A program made the translations under genes and the position numbers. Under the pieces are notes generated by a model, which was given only the letters and a program-made list of their open reading frames with translations, did no database searches and was not told where the DNA came from. This document shows positions 34,386 through 47,188 of a DNA stretch of 64,000 nucleotides, one piece after another (position 1 is the stretch's first letter; each line of letters starts with the position of its first letter). The DNA is from Dactylellina haptotyla (Eukaryota; Ascomycota; Orbiliomycetes; Orbiliales; Orbiliaceae): assembly GCA_031310005.1 (NCBI GenBank), contig CM062385.1, positions 1,178,001 to 1,242,000 on the forward strand, read 5' to 3'.

Positions 34386-36179
34386 ATGAATGCCAATGGA
34401 AGCTGGCCTCGAAACCCCGAGGAGATGTCACACCTGATGTCTGAATTTCACCGCCAGTCGCTCATACAACAACCCCCCGTGGATCAGAGTACCCAGCAAT
34501 CTACAGCGGGTTACGGACTCTTCTCTATGCAAACTTCTGTCCAATCTCCACTGGAAGTAGAGCCTTCTCAACGGATTTGGCCCCAAAGCGAGTTTGTCAC
34601 CAGCGTAATCGAAGCGCCTATCGAAAATGCGAACCCAGGCTGGAGGGACCATGATCTTATAACTGCCTCTTCGCTTCGACAACGCGCAGAGGTGGGGATG
34701 CAAAATCTCACGGACGCGAGTGGCGCGCAGTCGATTTTCCAAAAACTCAAAATACCACCGAGTGGTCCCCTTAGCTCTGCCCCTAGTCTGGGCACAAGTT
34801 CTCATGCTAACCGGGACGGCCGCAAAACTATACCCAGTCATTTAACACATATGAAATATAAGGTAAGACTTCGTCAGTTGATGCGATGACGGTATGTTTT
34901 CGCTTGAACCATTTAGATTTTTAACAAGAGCCTTTGCAAATAGGGATACGACCCTTCGGAAATTGACGCCGTTACAGAGCCGTATGTACTACCTAATCCT
35001 CATACATATGACTACATTGGCTAACTTGCTATCTAACTCTTAAGCTCGGTTCACCGGCCTGAAAACACAATGAATGGCACAGCAAGTTTCGGATCAAAGG
35101 CACGGCGACGCACTGATGCCGTATCACTTGTAGAAGAGGAACAGAAGCGGAGAGATCTGGAGCACCAGCTTGCCAATTTCCCTCCTATCCTACCCGCATG
35201 TCTTTGGAATAATCTCTCCGAAGAAGAGGCAGAAATCAGACGCGCAGCCGTTGAAGATGATATGAGAATGAAATGGAACATCCCAGCCCGGGCCTCTAGC
35301 CCAACACTCACACGTAGATCTACGTACAACAAACACACCGGTTCTCATAGGCGAACTTCTGTTTCCATACCACAAGAAGATAGAGCAATCTCGTCTAGTA
35401 TCAACATTGGCACCAATCAAAACCATAGATCCGAAGCCGAAAAGACGTCAGGGACAGCTCCTGGCTCACTTGTGTCAAGCGAAGGAAACATCTATACATC
35501 CGTCAAAGTCACCCACCCCCTTCTAATAGCTAACAACAATACCTGGAATCACATCCTGGATCATATGCAGAACCATGGCACTATTGTAAACCCATTTAAT
35601 CACAAGGCGAAGTTTCGTCTCAAGGCTTGCTTCCCACCCGGAACGCCCACCGATATCCTTGCGAGTGGCGACACAAGACAGTCCGACTATCCGGTAAATA
35701 TTGATATGCTAAGACGAGCAAACGAAGTGGTTATGGGAGCAGATTGGATAAAAATGACGTATGAAACGGAATCGCAAGCGATGGTGTCACTAAACTCAAA
35801 CGGTGTGCATTTTGACGGATTCCCTTTGGAAGTCTCCCTATGGAATGAAGTAGATGAACATGGTTCGAGAGCTAATCCGATGACGGACCGGCCCCGGTGG
35901 ATGTTACTATCAAGTGAAGGAGGTGTCGCACCTGCCTTAAGGAAAAACCCACACTCTACATCCGAACCACTAAAGAATAATCTGCCAGGGCACGATAGAC
36001 AGTTGGTTGTGCTCCATGACGAAGCCATATTTCTCAAGCATCCGGGTTTTATGGATAGGATCAAAGAATTTGTGTACGGATACCTTTTCCAGAGCACGGC
36101 GAGGTACGACATGGAAGGAAATTATGTCAAAGGGAGTGGGGGTATTCTCCTCGATCTCTGGCATTTGTTGATGGGCTGA
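34386..36179 (+). CDS. Probable nucleoporin of the Nup53/Nup35 (MPPN) family
   Basis: Exons 34386-34862, 34944-34981 and 35045-36179; 549 residues. The first 170 residues are Ser/Gln/Pro-rich (LMSEFHRQSLIQQPP, YGLFSM, SEFVTS). A basic, helical middle follows (RRTDAVSLVEEEQKRRDLEHQL, FPPILPACLWNNLSEEE). Around residues 330-430 a divergent RRM-like fold is suggested by the passage VVMGADWIKMTYETESQAMV and then SLNSNGVHFDGFPLEVSLW, which resembles the second half of the Nup35 RRM. The C-terminus (GILLDLWHLLMG) looks like the amphipathic membrane-binding helix of Nup53. The identification rests on these partial resemblances and overall layout, not on a full-length match I can verify. If wrong, this is an unnamed Ser-rich protein with an RRM-like domain. 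Confidence 0.6.
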
Positions 36180-36388
36180 CATAACATTTGTTACTGTTTG
36201 AAGAGGTCCCAGGGTTTATATCATACACATTGACAACCTAGTAAGCTGTTTATAGGGGATCTCTAGGATTAATGTTTTATTGGCGGTTTACCAGCTTGCT
36301 TTTTTCTATGTATTTTACCTTAATTTCCATGTATTTCCAAACCCTTTGGCAACTTGGAGCCTTTTTCATGATTAAAATAACCCCTTTC

Positions 36389-36412
36389 AAAAAAAAAAAA
36401 AAAAAAAAAAAA
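36389..36412. repeat. Poly-A tract of 24
   Basis: Uninterrupted A run just downstream of the Nup53-like gene. Such tracts can be microsatellites or the tail of an old retrotransposed sequence. No flanking duplication was noticed. Confidence 0.9.
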
Positions 36413-38055
36413 GGGCCAGTGTTAGGATTTTGGTTTCCTAAAGTTGTGTTAGTAAAAGACAATGTTGTTCTTCTGTGCGGAACAATACGTCTCTATGCTT
36501 AAGTCTTATACATAAAACACACCAAAGCAAAACCCAGCGATTTTAGTTCTGAACAAAATGGCGTCAAATACTTCCTAGGTGGGAAATATTCTGGAGGGTC
36601 CTGGTCTGACCAGATCGACAAACTGGCGGGGCCGCATTTGGAAGGCGACCAGCTGTGTCCGGCTGAGGGAGGGCTCAAAAGGGTTATCCCCAGGTCGGCT
36701 CCAGCTGCTGCTCTCGGCAGGGTTCTCGTTTCACAATCCCCCCATTGCAATGCCAAGCAAATATCTTCGCGTTTGCGCTCTTTCCACATGTGCTAAGTCG
36801 ACGAACAACAGCCAACAGCCAGCCAACAGGAGCCCGGCAGAAGGTAACCCAGACGGGTCAACATGCACAAACATACTAAAAATGGACAGGGCGCGGTGGC
36901 TAGACTACGAAGGAAACAGAAGGGTGTCGCTTATGTTGCCATTTCAGCATGATTATTGCAGGGTCGAGGGAGTGCATTTCGCAGGAGGAATGAGGCAGGT
37001 CAGAGCGGGTTGGGGCTAGCCGTTCCCCACCCTCCTTCCCTCAAACAGAAAATTCCCATGTTTGGATGGCTGCTTTCCTTTTTTTCTTTCTGGTTCGACG
37101 GATGATGGGTATAAAGGCTCAGTCTGAATCCGGTTTGGCGACCCGACAAACACCACGGCTCCTTCTCGCTCGCTCGCAACCTGGCCTCCCCCCAAACTGC
37201 CTGTGCTCCTCCCAGATTCTATTCCTATTTCTGTCCAGCTGTTTCCCTGCTGCCCAAGTGAGGTAGTCTTCTTTGAACAGATTATTATATCGACTATTAG
37301 CTGCTCCTGTTCCCGTCCTCTTCCTCGTCAACCCGGGGCGGCCTTGTTATATTTATTTTTTATTCTATTTTTTTATACTTCAATTCTTCCATCCTCGACC
37401 GTCCAGGAAGTCCGGACTTATTGTATTCCTTCCTTCTCGTATCCCTTCATACTCATCAGTGCGTCGGTTATTTGCTTCATTCTATTCATATTCCACTTTC
37501 TTCTATCTCTCTGTGTTCTTCTCCACTCGCCATTACTCTAATCTAAACCATTTATCGATTTGTTTTGCTTAGCAGGTCCTCGGAAGTCAAACCTGGTGTC
37601 CAGAGTAAGTAACCGACCCGCTTCCCTCCACTCCACCTAAACTCAAGACCTCCCTTCATTTTCGATATTTTTGCTTTTCTCTTTATTTCCTTTTCTGCGA
37701 AGACCAAAGAGGAATCATTTTTATCTTATTTTGATTTTTTGTATATTTTATATTATATTTTGAGGGTGATCTCTTATCCAGCATTCAAAAGGAAACACTA
37801 GACTCTGAGCCAACAAAATAGAGTTCTTCTTCCAAGAATGATACCTGCGACGGAGGAATTCTGTTAGGAAGCGGAAATAGAGAGAATTAGAGTAGGGCTG
37901 GGGTAAGTGAGAGAAGTGGAGCAGCTTATTCGTCTAGTTGGCACCTCACAGCTCCATCCAGCCCCCTTTTAGAACAACACACTTGGAACGACGGAGCCAA
38001 CACATCACCACCGATCTTGTTCTTCCCTTTTCCTTTTCCCCTTTTGGCCGCTCCC

Positions 38056-38100
38056 TTTTTTTTTTTTTTTTTTTTTTCTTTCTTTCTTTCTTTTTGCTTT
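38056..38100. repeat. Poly-T tract of 22 with CTTT repeats
   Basis: A T run at 38056-38077 followed by several CTTT units in the pyrimidine-rich MCM1 upstream region. Confidence 0.9.
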
Positions 38101-39120
38101 TTCTCCCACCAGCACCTCAGGTTTTATTCTTTTTCTTCTCTTCAATGTTATTTTTTTTTATTTTATTTTATAGTGCAGTTTACCATTTATTTTGGGAGGT
38201 TCAGGGAAGGGCTGTTGTATTAAAAGAAATGTTATTTTCTTCTCCTGTCCACACCACCACTCACTCTTTTTACCCACCTGCCAGCCGCTGTTAACTGTCT
38301 GACTGCTAACTGCTTGACCAGACCACACCTAACTCTCCACCAGTACACTCAGAAACTCTTCCCCATCCTGAAAAAGTTCGTAGCCCAAAGATACAACCAT
38401 TTGCTCTTCCGGGTTTTTCCCAAAAGAATCAACCCCGACTCGGCACCCTTTCTCGTCCTATCCTCTTCCCAGCCAGGTTCAAAGCCAACCCCAGATAGAC
38501 CAACGAAACAAGGGAGAGAACGAAAAAAAAAAAAAAAAAAAACCCCTTCCAGCACCCACACATCCAGCCTCATCTCTATATTCAACATAATTTACACCTC
38601 GTCTACTTTCGGTAAGTATCAACTATTCCTATTGTCCCTTCCAGCTCAACGCCGCCCGCTCCCAATAGATAGTACTCTTAAGACTATTATCATCGCGTAA
38701 TGTGCTTTGCGGTTTTATTCCCTTTTTGCCTACTCAAGGCATGAAATAAACCTTCCACGCGTCTTAGTTGGGCGTAAAGCGTTTTGCTTTTATTATTTTA
38801 CTATTTCATACTATTTCCCTTGCTCGGGTACCTTGAGGAAAACCCTTCCGATTTACTCAGACTAGGATGCATTTTCAATCAAGTAGAATATATGAGGAAA
38901 AGAAGAACAGCCCAGAGTTTACACAATGGCATGACATTGCATACAAAAACAAACATTCTTATTCGACCGTACTTTTCAGAGACGTTACACGAGACCTCGT
39001 TTTATTTGCTAATGCTCGGCCACAGAGACGATACCTATCCCAGACAAGAATTTCCATCTTCTTTCGACGTGGCCTCTTTGAAAACCTTACCTCTCCCCGT
39101 AACAGCTTCACACACACAAC

Positions 39121-39994
39121 ATGTCGGACAACGATGGACAAGGCTCTCCGGGTGCCCATGAAGACCTCGTCGGCGCAACAAATCTCGGTAACGGGAATCT
39201 TGCACAGGGCGCAGGGAATGTTCCTAACGAATCACGGGGAATGAAGCGTATGCGGCCCTCGCAGGATGACGATGACGATGATGATGATTCCAAGCCTGGC
39301 CGCGAAAGACGAAAAATCGAAATCAAGTTCATTCAAGACAAATCCCGTAGACACATCACTTTTTCCAAAAGAAAAGCTGGGATCATGAAGAAGGTTCGTT
39401 TCATCCCTCGCCCGACGCGTTCAGCATCATTGGCACGGCGTGACTTCCAATCACAAAATACGACATTCCATTCATAACCTTTTCCAACAAAACAATCGAT
39501 ATTTCATACTTACTAACTTGAAATCCGAAGGCATACGAGCTATCTGTTCTCACAGGCACCCAAGTCCTCTTGTTAGTCGTTTCTGAGACAGGTCTAGTGT
39601 ACACATTCACGACGCCTAAACTTCAACCTCTTGTCACTCGGGCAGAGGGGAAGAATCTTATACAGGCTTGTCTTAATGCTCCTGAACCAAACATCCCTGG
39701 AATGCAAGAGAATGCAGAGCCTGACGATGCGTAAGCTGTTGCTGAATATCCTGGGTATATCGCTGTATAATACTTACACATTTGTCTCTTAGGCCGGAAT
39801 CTCCAGAGGAACACAGTCATATGCAGATCCCGCAACCTGCCCGAGCTATGCCAGCTCAGGTGCCAGTTGGTGGCGGTTATATCCCACCAGAACATTACCA
39901 GTACTTAGCGCAACAGCAACAACAAGCACATCGTGGCCAGTATGGAATGCCTCCCGGACATATGCCACAACCCCATCCGGCACAATCGTCCTAA
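39121..39994 (+). CDS. MCM1: MADS-box transcription factor Mcm1 (SRF type)
   Basis: Exons 39121-39393, 39531-39730 and 39793-39994; 224 residues. An acidic stretch with eight Asp precedes the MADS domain at about 61-117 (RRKIEIKFIQDKSRRHITF, SKRKAGIMKKAYELSVLTG, TQVLLLVVSETGLVYTFTTP). The SAM extension follows (KLQPLVTRAEGKNLIQACLN). The C-terminus is Gln/Pro/His-rich (YLAQQQQQAHRGQYG). Mcm1 homologues bind CC(A/T)6GG sites with mating-type and other partners and control mating, cell cycle and metabolism. The first intron sits right after the basic half of the MADS box (MKK/AYELS), the usual place. The gene is preceded by an unusually long non-coding region. Confidence 0.96.
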
Positions 39995-40490
39995 AAAGCA
40001 AAAGTTCGCGTAAAGCGTCTCGGTTGTATGTTAGTATTAGGCGGGTGCGGTTTCGAGCATCACTATCTTTTAATCTTGAATCATGATCAATCAGGGTGGA
40101 AGGGGGGGCGCTCAGAATATTCTTTAGATATGGCGCGCCTGTTAGGATCAAGGGTCCTTTCATAATTTGTTCCGGGTGGTCTTTCATCTAATACTTTTTT
40201 GCTTACTTTGTTCTTAGAAGTTCAAAGTAGTTTAGTCAGATTATCTGAGCCAGGTTCCAGTCCAATAGGTTTCCACCCATTCCTATCTTGTAGCACTCTC
40301 ACAATCAATCAAAGAGGTTGGTATAATCTCATTTCATTACGGGAAACAAATCGCACTGGCCAATCTCGTCGATTTTCTCTGTAACCAGCGCTTGTAAGAG
40401 GCTCTGCTAATCCTAGAGTCCCGGGGAGGCTGTAAATTCTAAATATTGGGGAGCCCCCGTTCTGTGGCGTGTGTGAAATCCATTGTGTGC
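39995..40490. other. Convergent intergenic region between MCM1 and the ankyrin-BTB gene
   Basis: Half a kilobase with two 3' ends. No gene recognised. Confidence 0.4.
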
Positions 40491-42503
40491 TTATATATCT
40501 AACCCCAATCCCTCTTAGAAACGTTGGTTTGTTTGTTAGCTTCTTTCCCGGTGTTCCGAATAAAGAGCACTGCATAGCTATGCCTACCCAAGAGTTTGTC
40601 AAAGCCCACCATTAGTCGCGTGTATTCCTCGGTGCCAGTCCGCAGCATTTCAGATGGTTTGGTTGCCTCCTGTTGATTCGGAGGATCCCCATCTGGTTTC
40701 TCATCTAAACCCAAGAACATTTCCATTGGGAGCGCATCGAAACGCATACGGAATCTTTCTAAAGATAGGTCAAGGTTCTGGTCAAGGCTAATATGACATT
40801 GCATCCCATAAGGATGTAGGGTACCCACCGTTTAAGTAATATCGAATGTCGTCAACGAGCTCGATCGTGTCTGTGTTTTCTCTTCTTTCTATCCTAGTTG
40901 CTGACTCCTTGATCAGCTCTTCAAACTGATGCCGGAGCATTCCATTCTCATTTAAGCAATCTTCCAAATAACTAGCTAGAAATTTAGCACAAAATGGATC
41001 CAACTTTGGAAAGGTGCCTGTGAGCCACCCAGCCCTAGCAACATCGAAAATAGAATATCCTAAATCACCAGTGAGCAAGTCGCGACTGTCCTGGGTTGCT
41101 ATAATCAAGCAGACTTTGGGCTTTAGTCGTTCAATCAGAAGCATATCAGCTGCTACCAGCAACTCGAGGGCAAGGTTAGGATTTATATCTATCAAATCCG
41201 TGTAGAACCACTTGAGAAGTGTCTCCATAATTGTTGGAGCCACGTCTACTGTTACCAACACTGGGCTTTTATCGCCACACTGACTTTGAAACTTTTCTTT
41301 AAACCTGGCGGCAGTGCTGATAAAATCACTCTGTATAACAGCCTTGTGGGCGCCGTAACAGTATGTAAATCCATCAGTTGGTGATTTAACTTGCAGTATA
41401 ATATCTGGTTGCAGTAGAAGCAACTTTCGGTTGAGCATCTCAATAGAGAATTGTTCGTTACGATTTAGACGTAAAGACATTCGGAGACAATCCTCCCAAA
41501 GTTGGAGGAAGTCTCTTTGGGCTAGCTCGACAGCAATAGCACGTTTTTGTCGTCTATCTTTCCCCTCCATAGTGGTCCTTGCGTTAAGTAGCTCCGTCAT
41601 ACCAAAGATAAGGGCAAGGTTTTCTGTACTTGTCGAGTCATTCTTATCGATTAGCGTATCCGTGTCATAGAGATACATGTATCTCAATGCCAGGGATATC
41701 GAGGTTGGCGTCAAATCAGTTGGTAAAGTTAATTTGAGGGGTAAAGATGAATTTTCGGTCCAAATGCGATCCCGGAAATAACTCGAACGAGCCACCAAGA
41801 TAAATGTGTGCGCGTAATAATCGAAACTCTCATCTCGAGATAAATGGAGACAGATATCGCCGTTCGGACGGGGCAATGTGATTCCCACCAAACTAGCACA
41901 CCCTACTTCTTTCGACCACAGTGAAGATATCAAGCTCACAAAGGGCTGGTTGTGATCGACTGATATAGAATACTACAAACCTGAATTAGTCAAAGCCAAT
42001 GTACACTGTCGGGTAAATCGATACTTGCATGCGTACGTCATACTTAAGTAAAAGAGACCTGATCCTATCGTTTAGCGCGCTATAGACAGCTCTAATTACT
42101 GTTAATCAGTATTCCAACTGGGTTGAACGACCAGAAACAACATGCGAACCTTTCTCCTTGGAATGTGTCTCTGTCGCAACGGGCGCCAGACTCGAGTAAA
42201 AATTCCACAATTTCGTAGTGGCCGCAAAGGCTTGCCTAGTCATACAAGGGTAAGCAAATGCACAGTAGGATAATATACTGGTAATTCGGACCTGGAAGGA
42301 GACGGATTGGAAATATTCGGGTTTAAAGGATGCTACTGCAACATAAAACCCCAAAGATGCATAAAACATACCAAGATTAATGGCGAATAATCAAACTGGT
42401 CCACGGAATTGAGGTCTAGCCGTGAATTTGCAATGTGGTTCTGTACAGAGTAGATGTCCCCGAGCCGAATGGCCGCCATTAGAGCGGCGAAAGCGGTAAC
42501 CAT
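40491..42503 (-). CDS. Ankyrin-repeat and BTB domain protein (ABTB1/BPOZ-like)
   Basis: Reverse strand. Exons 42372-42503, 42150-42235, 42037-42091, 40829-41972, 40588-40758 and 40491-40513; 536 residues. Two ankyrin units open the protein (AAIRLGDIYSVQNHI, SPLILASLCGHYEIVEFLLESGA), followed by the hallmark DTFQGERAVYSALNDRIRSLLLKYD. Two BTB regions follow (DICLHLSRDESFDYYAHTF near 145 and GFTYCYGAHKAVIQSDF near 320). The C-terminus FDKLLEGLGLDI matches the usual ending of fungal members. Human ABTB1 is a substrate adaptor for CUL3 ligases, and the same role is inferred here. The intron at 40759-40828 was chosen because a nearby alternative would be only 37 nt. Both keep the frame, so about ten residues after YYLN are uncertain. 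Confidence 0.82.
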
Positions 42504-43826
42504 GATGGAATGCACGCATCTAGCTGTTGAGTCCTCTTATCTAGATATCGAGCTCAACCGACAGCTGCGAGAACTCTGGAGCGTTAGCCATCCTCGTTCA
42601 TTCGGATGTCCTGTATATGACAGCTTTACCCCGCAACAAGAGCGGCGTTCCTGGATGCGATGTACTAAGTTACTGCACATATCGTGAAGTCGTGTGGTTA
42701 CGAGATCTCAAGCCTCCGCACACACGACTCAAGCGCATCTAAATTACTATTGCCAACGAAATATGTGCTTAAACATATTCGCACTAGCTTGTGTACGTTT
42801 TGGTTTATGAAACATGTATGCAGATGCTGCCCCCATGGAACTAGAATAAACATATATATACGCGGTAGCCGCATGGACATATACGTGTCTGTGTTTCTTG
42901 CACTTCTCTAAGGCTGATATTACGACGATGGTATTTTGAAAATTTCGGGACTCACATTATATTAGGGAGGAGACCAGTCCTGCAATGCCTCTGTGACTCA
43001 AACGCAGATAGCGTCAGTTGGTGTCACTGGGGCGTTCGCAGTTGCAGGTTTAGTTGTATTTTTTAATTTCTTGATGCTCTGTCTAAAGAACGGTGTGCTG
43101 CATGGAGGATAGATGGAGTTTGGATGGCATATCCAGGCAAATATGCTCAACCAAGTAAGCAAGTACTTAAGTACTTACTAACTTTAATATTGATATCAGC
43201 GCACCCCTGTTCACCCAACCGAACCCATTCCTGAATAGGCCTGCGCCAGATGGTATCTACCTGTACATGTGCATACACAATTATTTGTACCAGTTTTCAA
43301 TTGCTTACAAGCGAACTCCACAGCAAAACACCATTGTTTAGCAAGCACAAGCCCTTGGGTACTCTGTGGTACCATTAAGGGCTGGGGGCAATCGCGGAGC
43401 TGACTGGGAGACTAGGTAAGAAACGCTTGTCTCTTTTCAGGACTGGAAAGAAGCAAGCACACCTGGCGAGGGGACGAACGAGAGTAAATACTGGTTAAGC
43501 GCATAAGTAAGTTTCGCTATGTTGATTAGTTGTTTCCTCTTCCCCCCTCGTTCTTGCAGTCTCCGCTCGTCGAAACAACCAGGCGATTCTCCATTCTCCT
43601 CGTCCCCACCCTTGATCCGGAGCATCATCGTAACCGACACCCCTTGATTCCTAACCAAACCCCAAGGGTAGAACTGTTCGTAGAGAAAGGAATAAAACTA
43701 AAAAAGAATATCTTTTTCTAAGAGAGGCTTTTTTTTACGACCTTTTGCTGGCAGAGGACTTCCCATATTGGTGTTTCTATCTTATCACGTTTGAATCGCC
43801 CCTGTTGCTGCCGCAGGTGCCTTTCT

Positions 43827-43866
<40 letters not shown>

Positions 43867-45182
43867 TTTTTTGACCGTACATAGGTGCAAGGAGGTGTGC
43901 ATGTATGATAAGATCTCTCTTTTGTTTTTGAACGAATTGGCCTTGATCTTGCGGATAGCTATCGTTCGGAACATCCCACCTGGCAATTATTCTCAACGGT
44001 GTCTACTTACAAGTGTGCATATCAAGATATCGTCCTGCCTTTGACGTCTTTCAACCCGAACCAAACTGCTCGCAGCCGCATTTCAGTTGGGGAGCTAGCA
44101 ATTGCGAATTTCGAACAAACCCCCCGCCTAACCATCCCTTTCCCCCAAAACGCCAACTCGCGCGAGTCTTCCAACTCAATTGGTCAATTACAACCCCTTT
44201 ACTTGGCCGACCAAGTTATTAAACGGAACTGAAGGCAATGTGCAACAGCTGAGTTGACATTGTCCGTCATATCACCAGTTTCATCAGTTGCTATCATTCA
44301 CCCCCAACATTGAACACGAGGTGAGGATACGTTTTCCACTTTATGCTTTTTGTGTGTCATTTGCAACCAGCTAGATGTCTATATGTATACTTTCCCTTTC
44401 AGCTTGCAGCACCGCTCGGAAGCCAGACTCGGATAAGAGGGGCGGGAAATAAGAGAACGTAAAGTCGTCGCTGGAGAAAGGTGTTTGGGAGGAGGGTATT
44501 CAATAGTAATACCCCTCTGTCTGCCTCTGCCCCCTCCTCTGTCTCCCTCATAGTGGCTCCTCCCTCTATCTCTTTCTTCCCTCTCCCTGCTGCCTCCTCT
44601 CTGTCCTAGATTTACGCCCACTACTACGCTTATTTGATGTTCTGTTTATCCGAAAAAGCTGGTTACCAATACCCTCGCACTGATGATGGTATTTATTACC
44701 GCTAAGATCCCAGTGCGGCGATCAATGCCTGTGCGCCTTGTTATGCCCGAGTCGCTGGTCAGTGAGTAGGGGCTCGCGAGCATCGCAAGCATCGCAAGCA
44801 CACGTTCTATATCTATATACCACCTACCCCTCCTCATCCTTGGGGCATTGTTATTTAGGCCAGAAACTGCCCCATTGTCTGTCACGCCTTCTAGAATCGC
44901 AGGAGTAACTTGAACGTTGGTGCTCTATGATACAGCGACTCGCATGGCCCTATGGCACAATATCGAACTCTCGGGCTCTCAAAATACCAAGCCCAACCCA
45001 TATTTCACTTTGCACTCAAAACAGGGAGATTTGCAGCAGAAATCACATTTGCTTTCTTGGTTTTCTTTCACAGTGGGATATTATATTGTGCTGATTCGCT
45101 TCCAACCTTCCTCAACAAAAGGAGATTACATCGAAGTTTAACTTGATCATCACGATATAGCTGTCCCAAGCCGCATCCCAAG
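42504..45182. promoter_or_regulatory. Divergent intergenic region (2.7 kb) between the ankyrin-BTB and Zn2Cys6 genes
   Basis: No protein-like open frame. It contains a CTTT microsatellite and AT-rich stretches. The part nearer 45183 is the probable regulatory region of the transcription factor gene. Confidence 0.45.
43821..43873. repeat. CTTT tetranucleotide microsatellite
   Basis: About ten nearly perfect CTTT units followed by a short T run, in non-coding DNA. Confidence 0.9.
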
Positions 45183-47188
45183 ATGCCAACACCATTCAAA
45201 CCTGCTAGCTCTCAGCCGGTCAACGGAGATCGGGTCATATTTCCAAGTGAACAACCTCGACTTAACCCTGCAGCTCCAACAGGCCCGGTAATACAATCTC
45301 ATAATCTCAATGGCGATGAGACATTTCGACCCTCTTTAAACTCTCATGTATCCGTGGATAACCCTCTCGGTCTTCACGGGCTCCATTCTTCGGGTATGAA
45401 TATTAGCAAAACTGGTGCTGATAACGAAGACGCGCTGGTGTTTCACACCTATACTGGCTCTATGGATGGCTCGCTTGGCTATGGTGTTCCTGGTCTCGAT
45501 TACAATGCGGCGGTCCTTTCAATGCCATTCAACACGGCCACCTCGGAGGATACACGCGGCAATGTTCTCGCGTTTTACCCTGCTACCAATGGAAATCTAA
45601 AACTAGACCCTCAGGTTGATCCATCTTACGGAAATGAAGTGCACCTTTCTCCCCATAACGTGCTCTCCAATCACACGACAGGGTCAACTCATACTATCAA
45701 AGACGAGCCGTCCACAGGCGAACCTTCGAGGAGACCTTCTCATACAATACTACCTACGAACCCTGGCAAAATACCTACAGGATCCGGTTCTCAGCAAAAA
45801 GCCCCACCGCCTCCCATCAACACGGATACGCAGAGCCACCACGTAGCTAGCGGAACTAAAAGCCAACACGGCACGTGGAGACGAGGAAACAAAGGTCGCA
45901 CTCCGTTGTCAGTCAAAAGATCACAGTCGACCCCCAATGTACAGCTTGCTGCTCAGTTAGCTGCAGCTAGCGCGGTATCCGCGCCCCCCGTGCCATCTGC
46001 TAGCACTACTGATGATATTTCCCCTGTTACTCTTGCGTACCAGCTGGATAAGAAGCGAAACAAACTCGGATATCACCGAACTTCGGTCGCCTGTGGTATG
46101 GCTATTGCAACCCCCCTTACAATTTTGACATTCTTCATGAGTGGGATCTGACGGCACGATGGCGTTTAGGGCACTGTCGACGTCGTAAAATACGGTGCAT
46201 ATTAGCGAAGGACGAGAGCGGTCGATGCTCAAACTGTATAAGGTTAAAGAAGGAATGTAGCTTTTATCCAGTGGAATCAGCAGACAGACGACCGCGTTCT
46301 GCTTCGAAACCAGAGATTTCATCTCAAATCTTCCAAGATAATTGTTCATCTCCCTCGTCACCCACTCGATCCCCCAGATTAAGCGTTGATCAAATAAATA
46401 TGACGGCCGCCTATGACGGGAGTCTATACCCATCGTCTTTACCTATAACACCAAACTATGAATGCGAAACACCGACTTCGACATTCGATGATACATACCG
46501 GAATAGAAGTCTCTCCTCAAGTAGTCGAGTATCCCTTGCATTCTCTAACTCGGGTTCCCGCAGGCCTAGCCTGGCCCACATGTTTACAGCGCCACTTCCT
46601 TCGCGGGAGTTCCGCTCATTATCTGACGCATCCCCCACCTATATGGAAACATTTTCAAGCTTCTCATCCCGGTTTGGTAATGCCACCAAATCCATCGGGA
46701 TTGGGATTGAGGATCCCACATCCTCCTTCTGGAGGCTTGAAAATGCTTCAAATAATTTCTCTCCACTTTCTCAGCACATCAACTTTGGAGGAATGCCGTC
46801 ACTACAGGAGGATACACTGAAACACGAACGTCTCAATTCCGTAGACAATGGCGTCGGTCCAATGGCACAGGCTTACGCTGAATCCGGGCTTTTCAATGTC
46901 AGCTCCGACCCTCCTCTGGATGATGGACTCTCCAACAATAGCAAAGGCATGGTAGATGTGCAGAATGGTCAGCAATTTTTGGGGGAGACACCAGGTTCAT
47001 TTTCCGTTGACGGTGGCTATGATTTCTCTTGGAATCAGCCCCAAAAGGATTCTGCAAATATATCCCAAAACCCTGGCTTAGCCGAAAATTGGTTTTTACC
47101 TCAGCAGGCTACAGGGGAGATGCTCTGTGATCCGGACCCCACTGTTCAACGTATCACCCAAACGGCAGTCGGTGTTAAACACGAATAA
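45183..47188 (+). CDS. Zn2Cys6 binuclear cluster transcription factor with an internal DNA-binding domain
   Basis: Exons 45183-46095 and 46170-47188; 643 residues. The cluster is C-x2-C-x6-C-x9-C-x2-C-x6-C at residues 304-334 (CGHCRRRKIRC, then CSNCIRLKKEC), complete and immediately after a basic lead-in KKRNKLGYHRTSVA. Unusually for the class it lies in the middle rather than at the N-terminus, between a Ser/Thr/Pro-rich, low-complexity N-terminal half and a Ser-rich C-terminal half. No fungal_trans middle domain is visible. The single intron splits the cluster just after the first Cys, so a prediction that retains it would lose DNA binding. The regulated pathway cannot be inferred from the neighbours (eIF1A and the ankyrin-BTB gene). 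Confidence 0.9.

Larger units (their letters stand above)
36180..39120. promoter_or_regulatory. Long upstream region of MCM1 (2.9 kb), no gene seen
   Basis: No open frame here has protein character. The region carries homopolymers: 24 A at 36389-36412, 22 T at 38056-38077 followed by a CTTT stretch, and 20 A at 38523-38542. Pyrimidine-rich DNA fills 37040-38700. Such a long pyrimidine-rich leader before a regulatory gene is compatible with a long 5' untranslated region that may contain introns. The first part should hold the 3' end of the Nup53-like gene. Confidence 0.5.

Noticed and set aside
36579-37019. 146-codon frame in the MCM1 upstream region
   Set aside because: No conserved motif; in a region of homopolymers and low complexity.
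40788-40824. 37-nt intron in the ankyrin-BTB gene
   Set aside because: Too short for this group; a 70-nt alternative with a pyrimidine-rich acceptor keeps the same frame.
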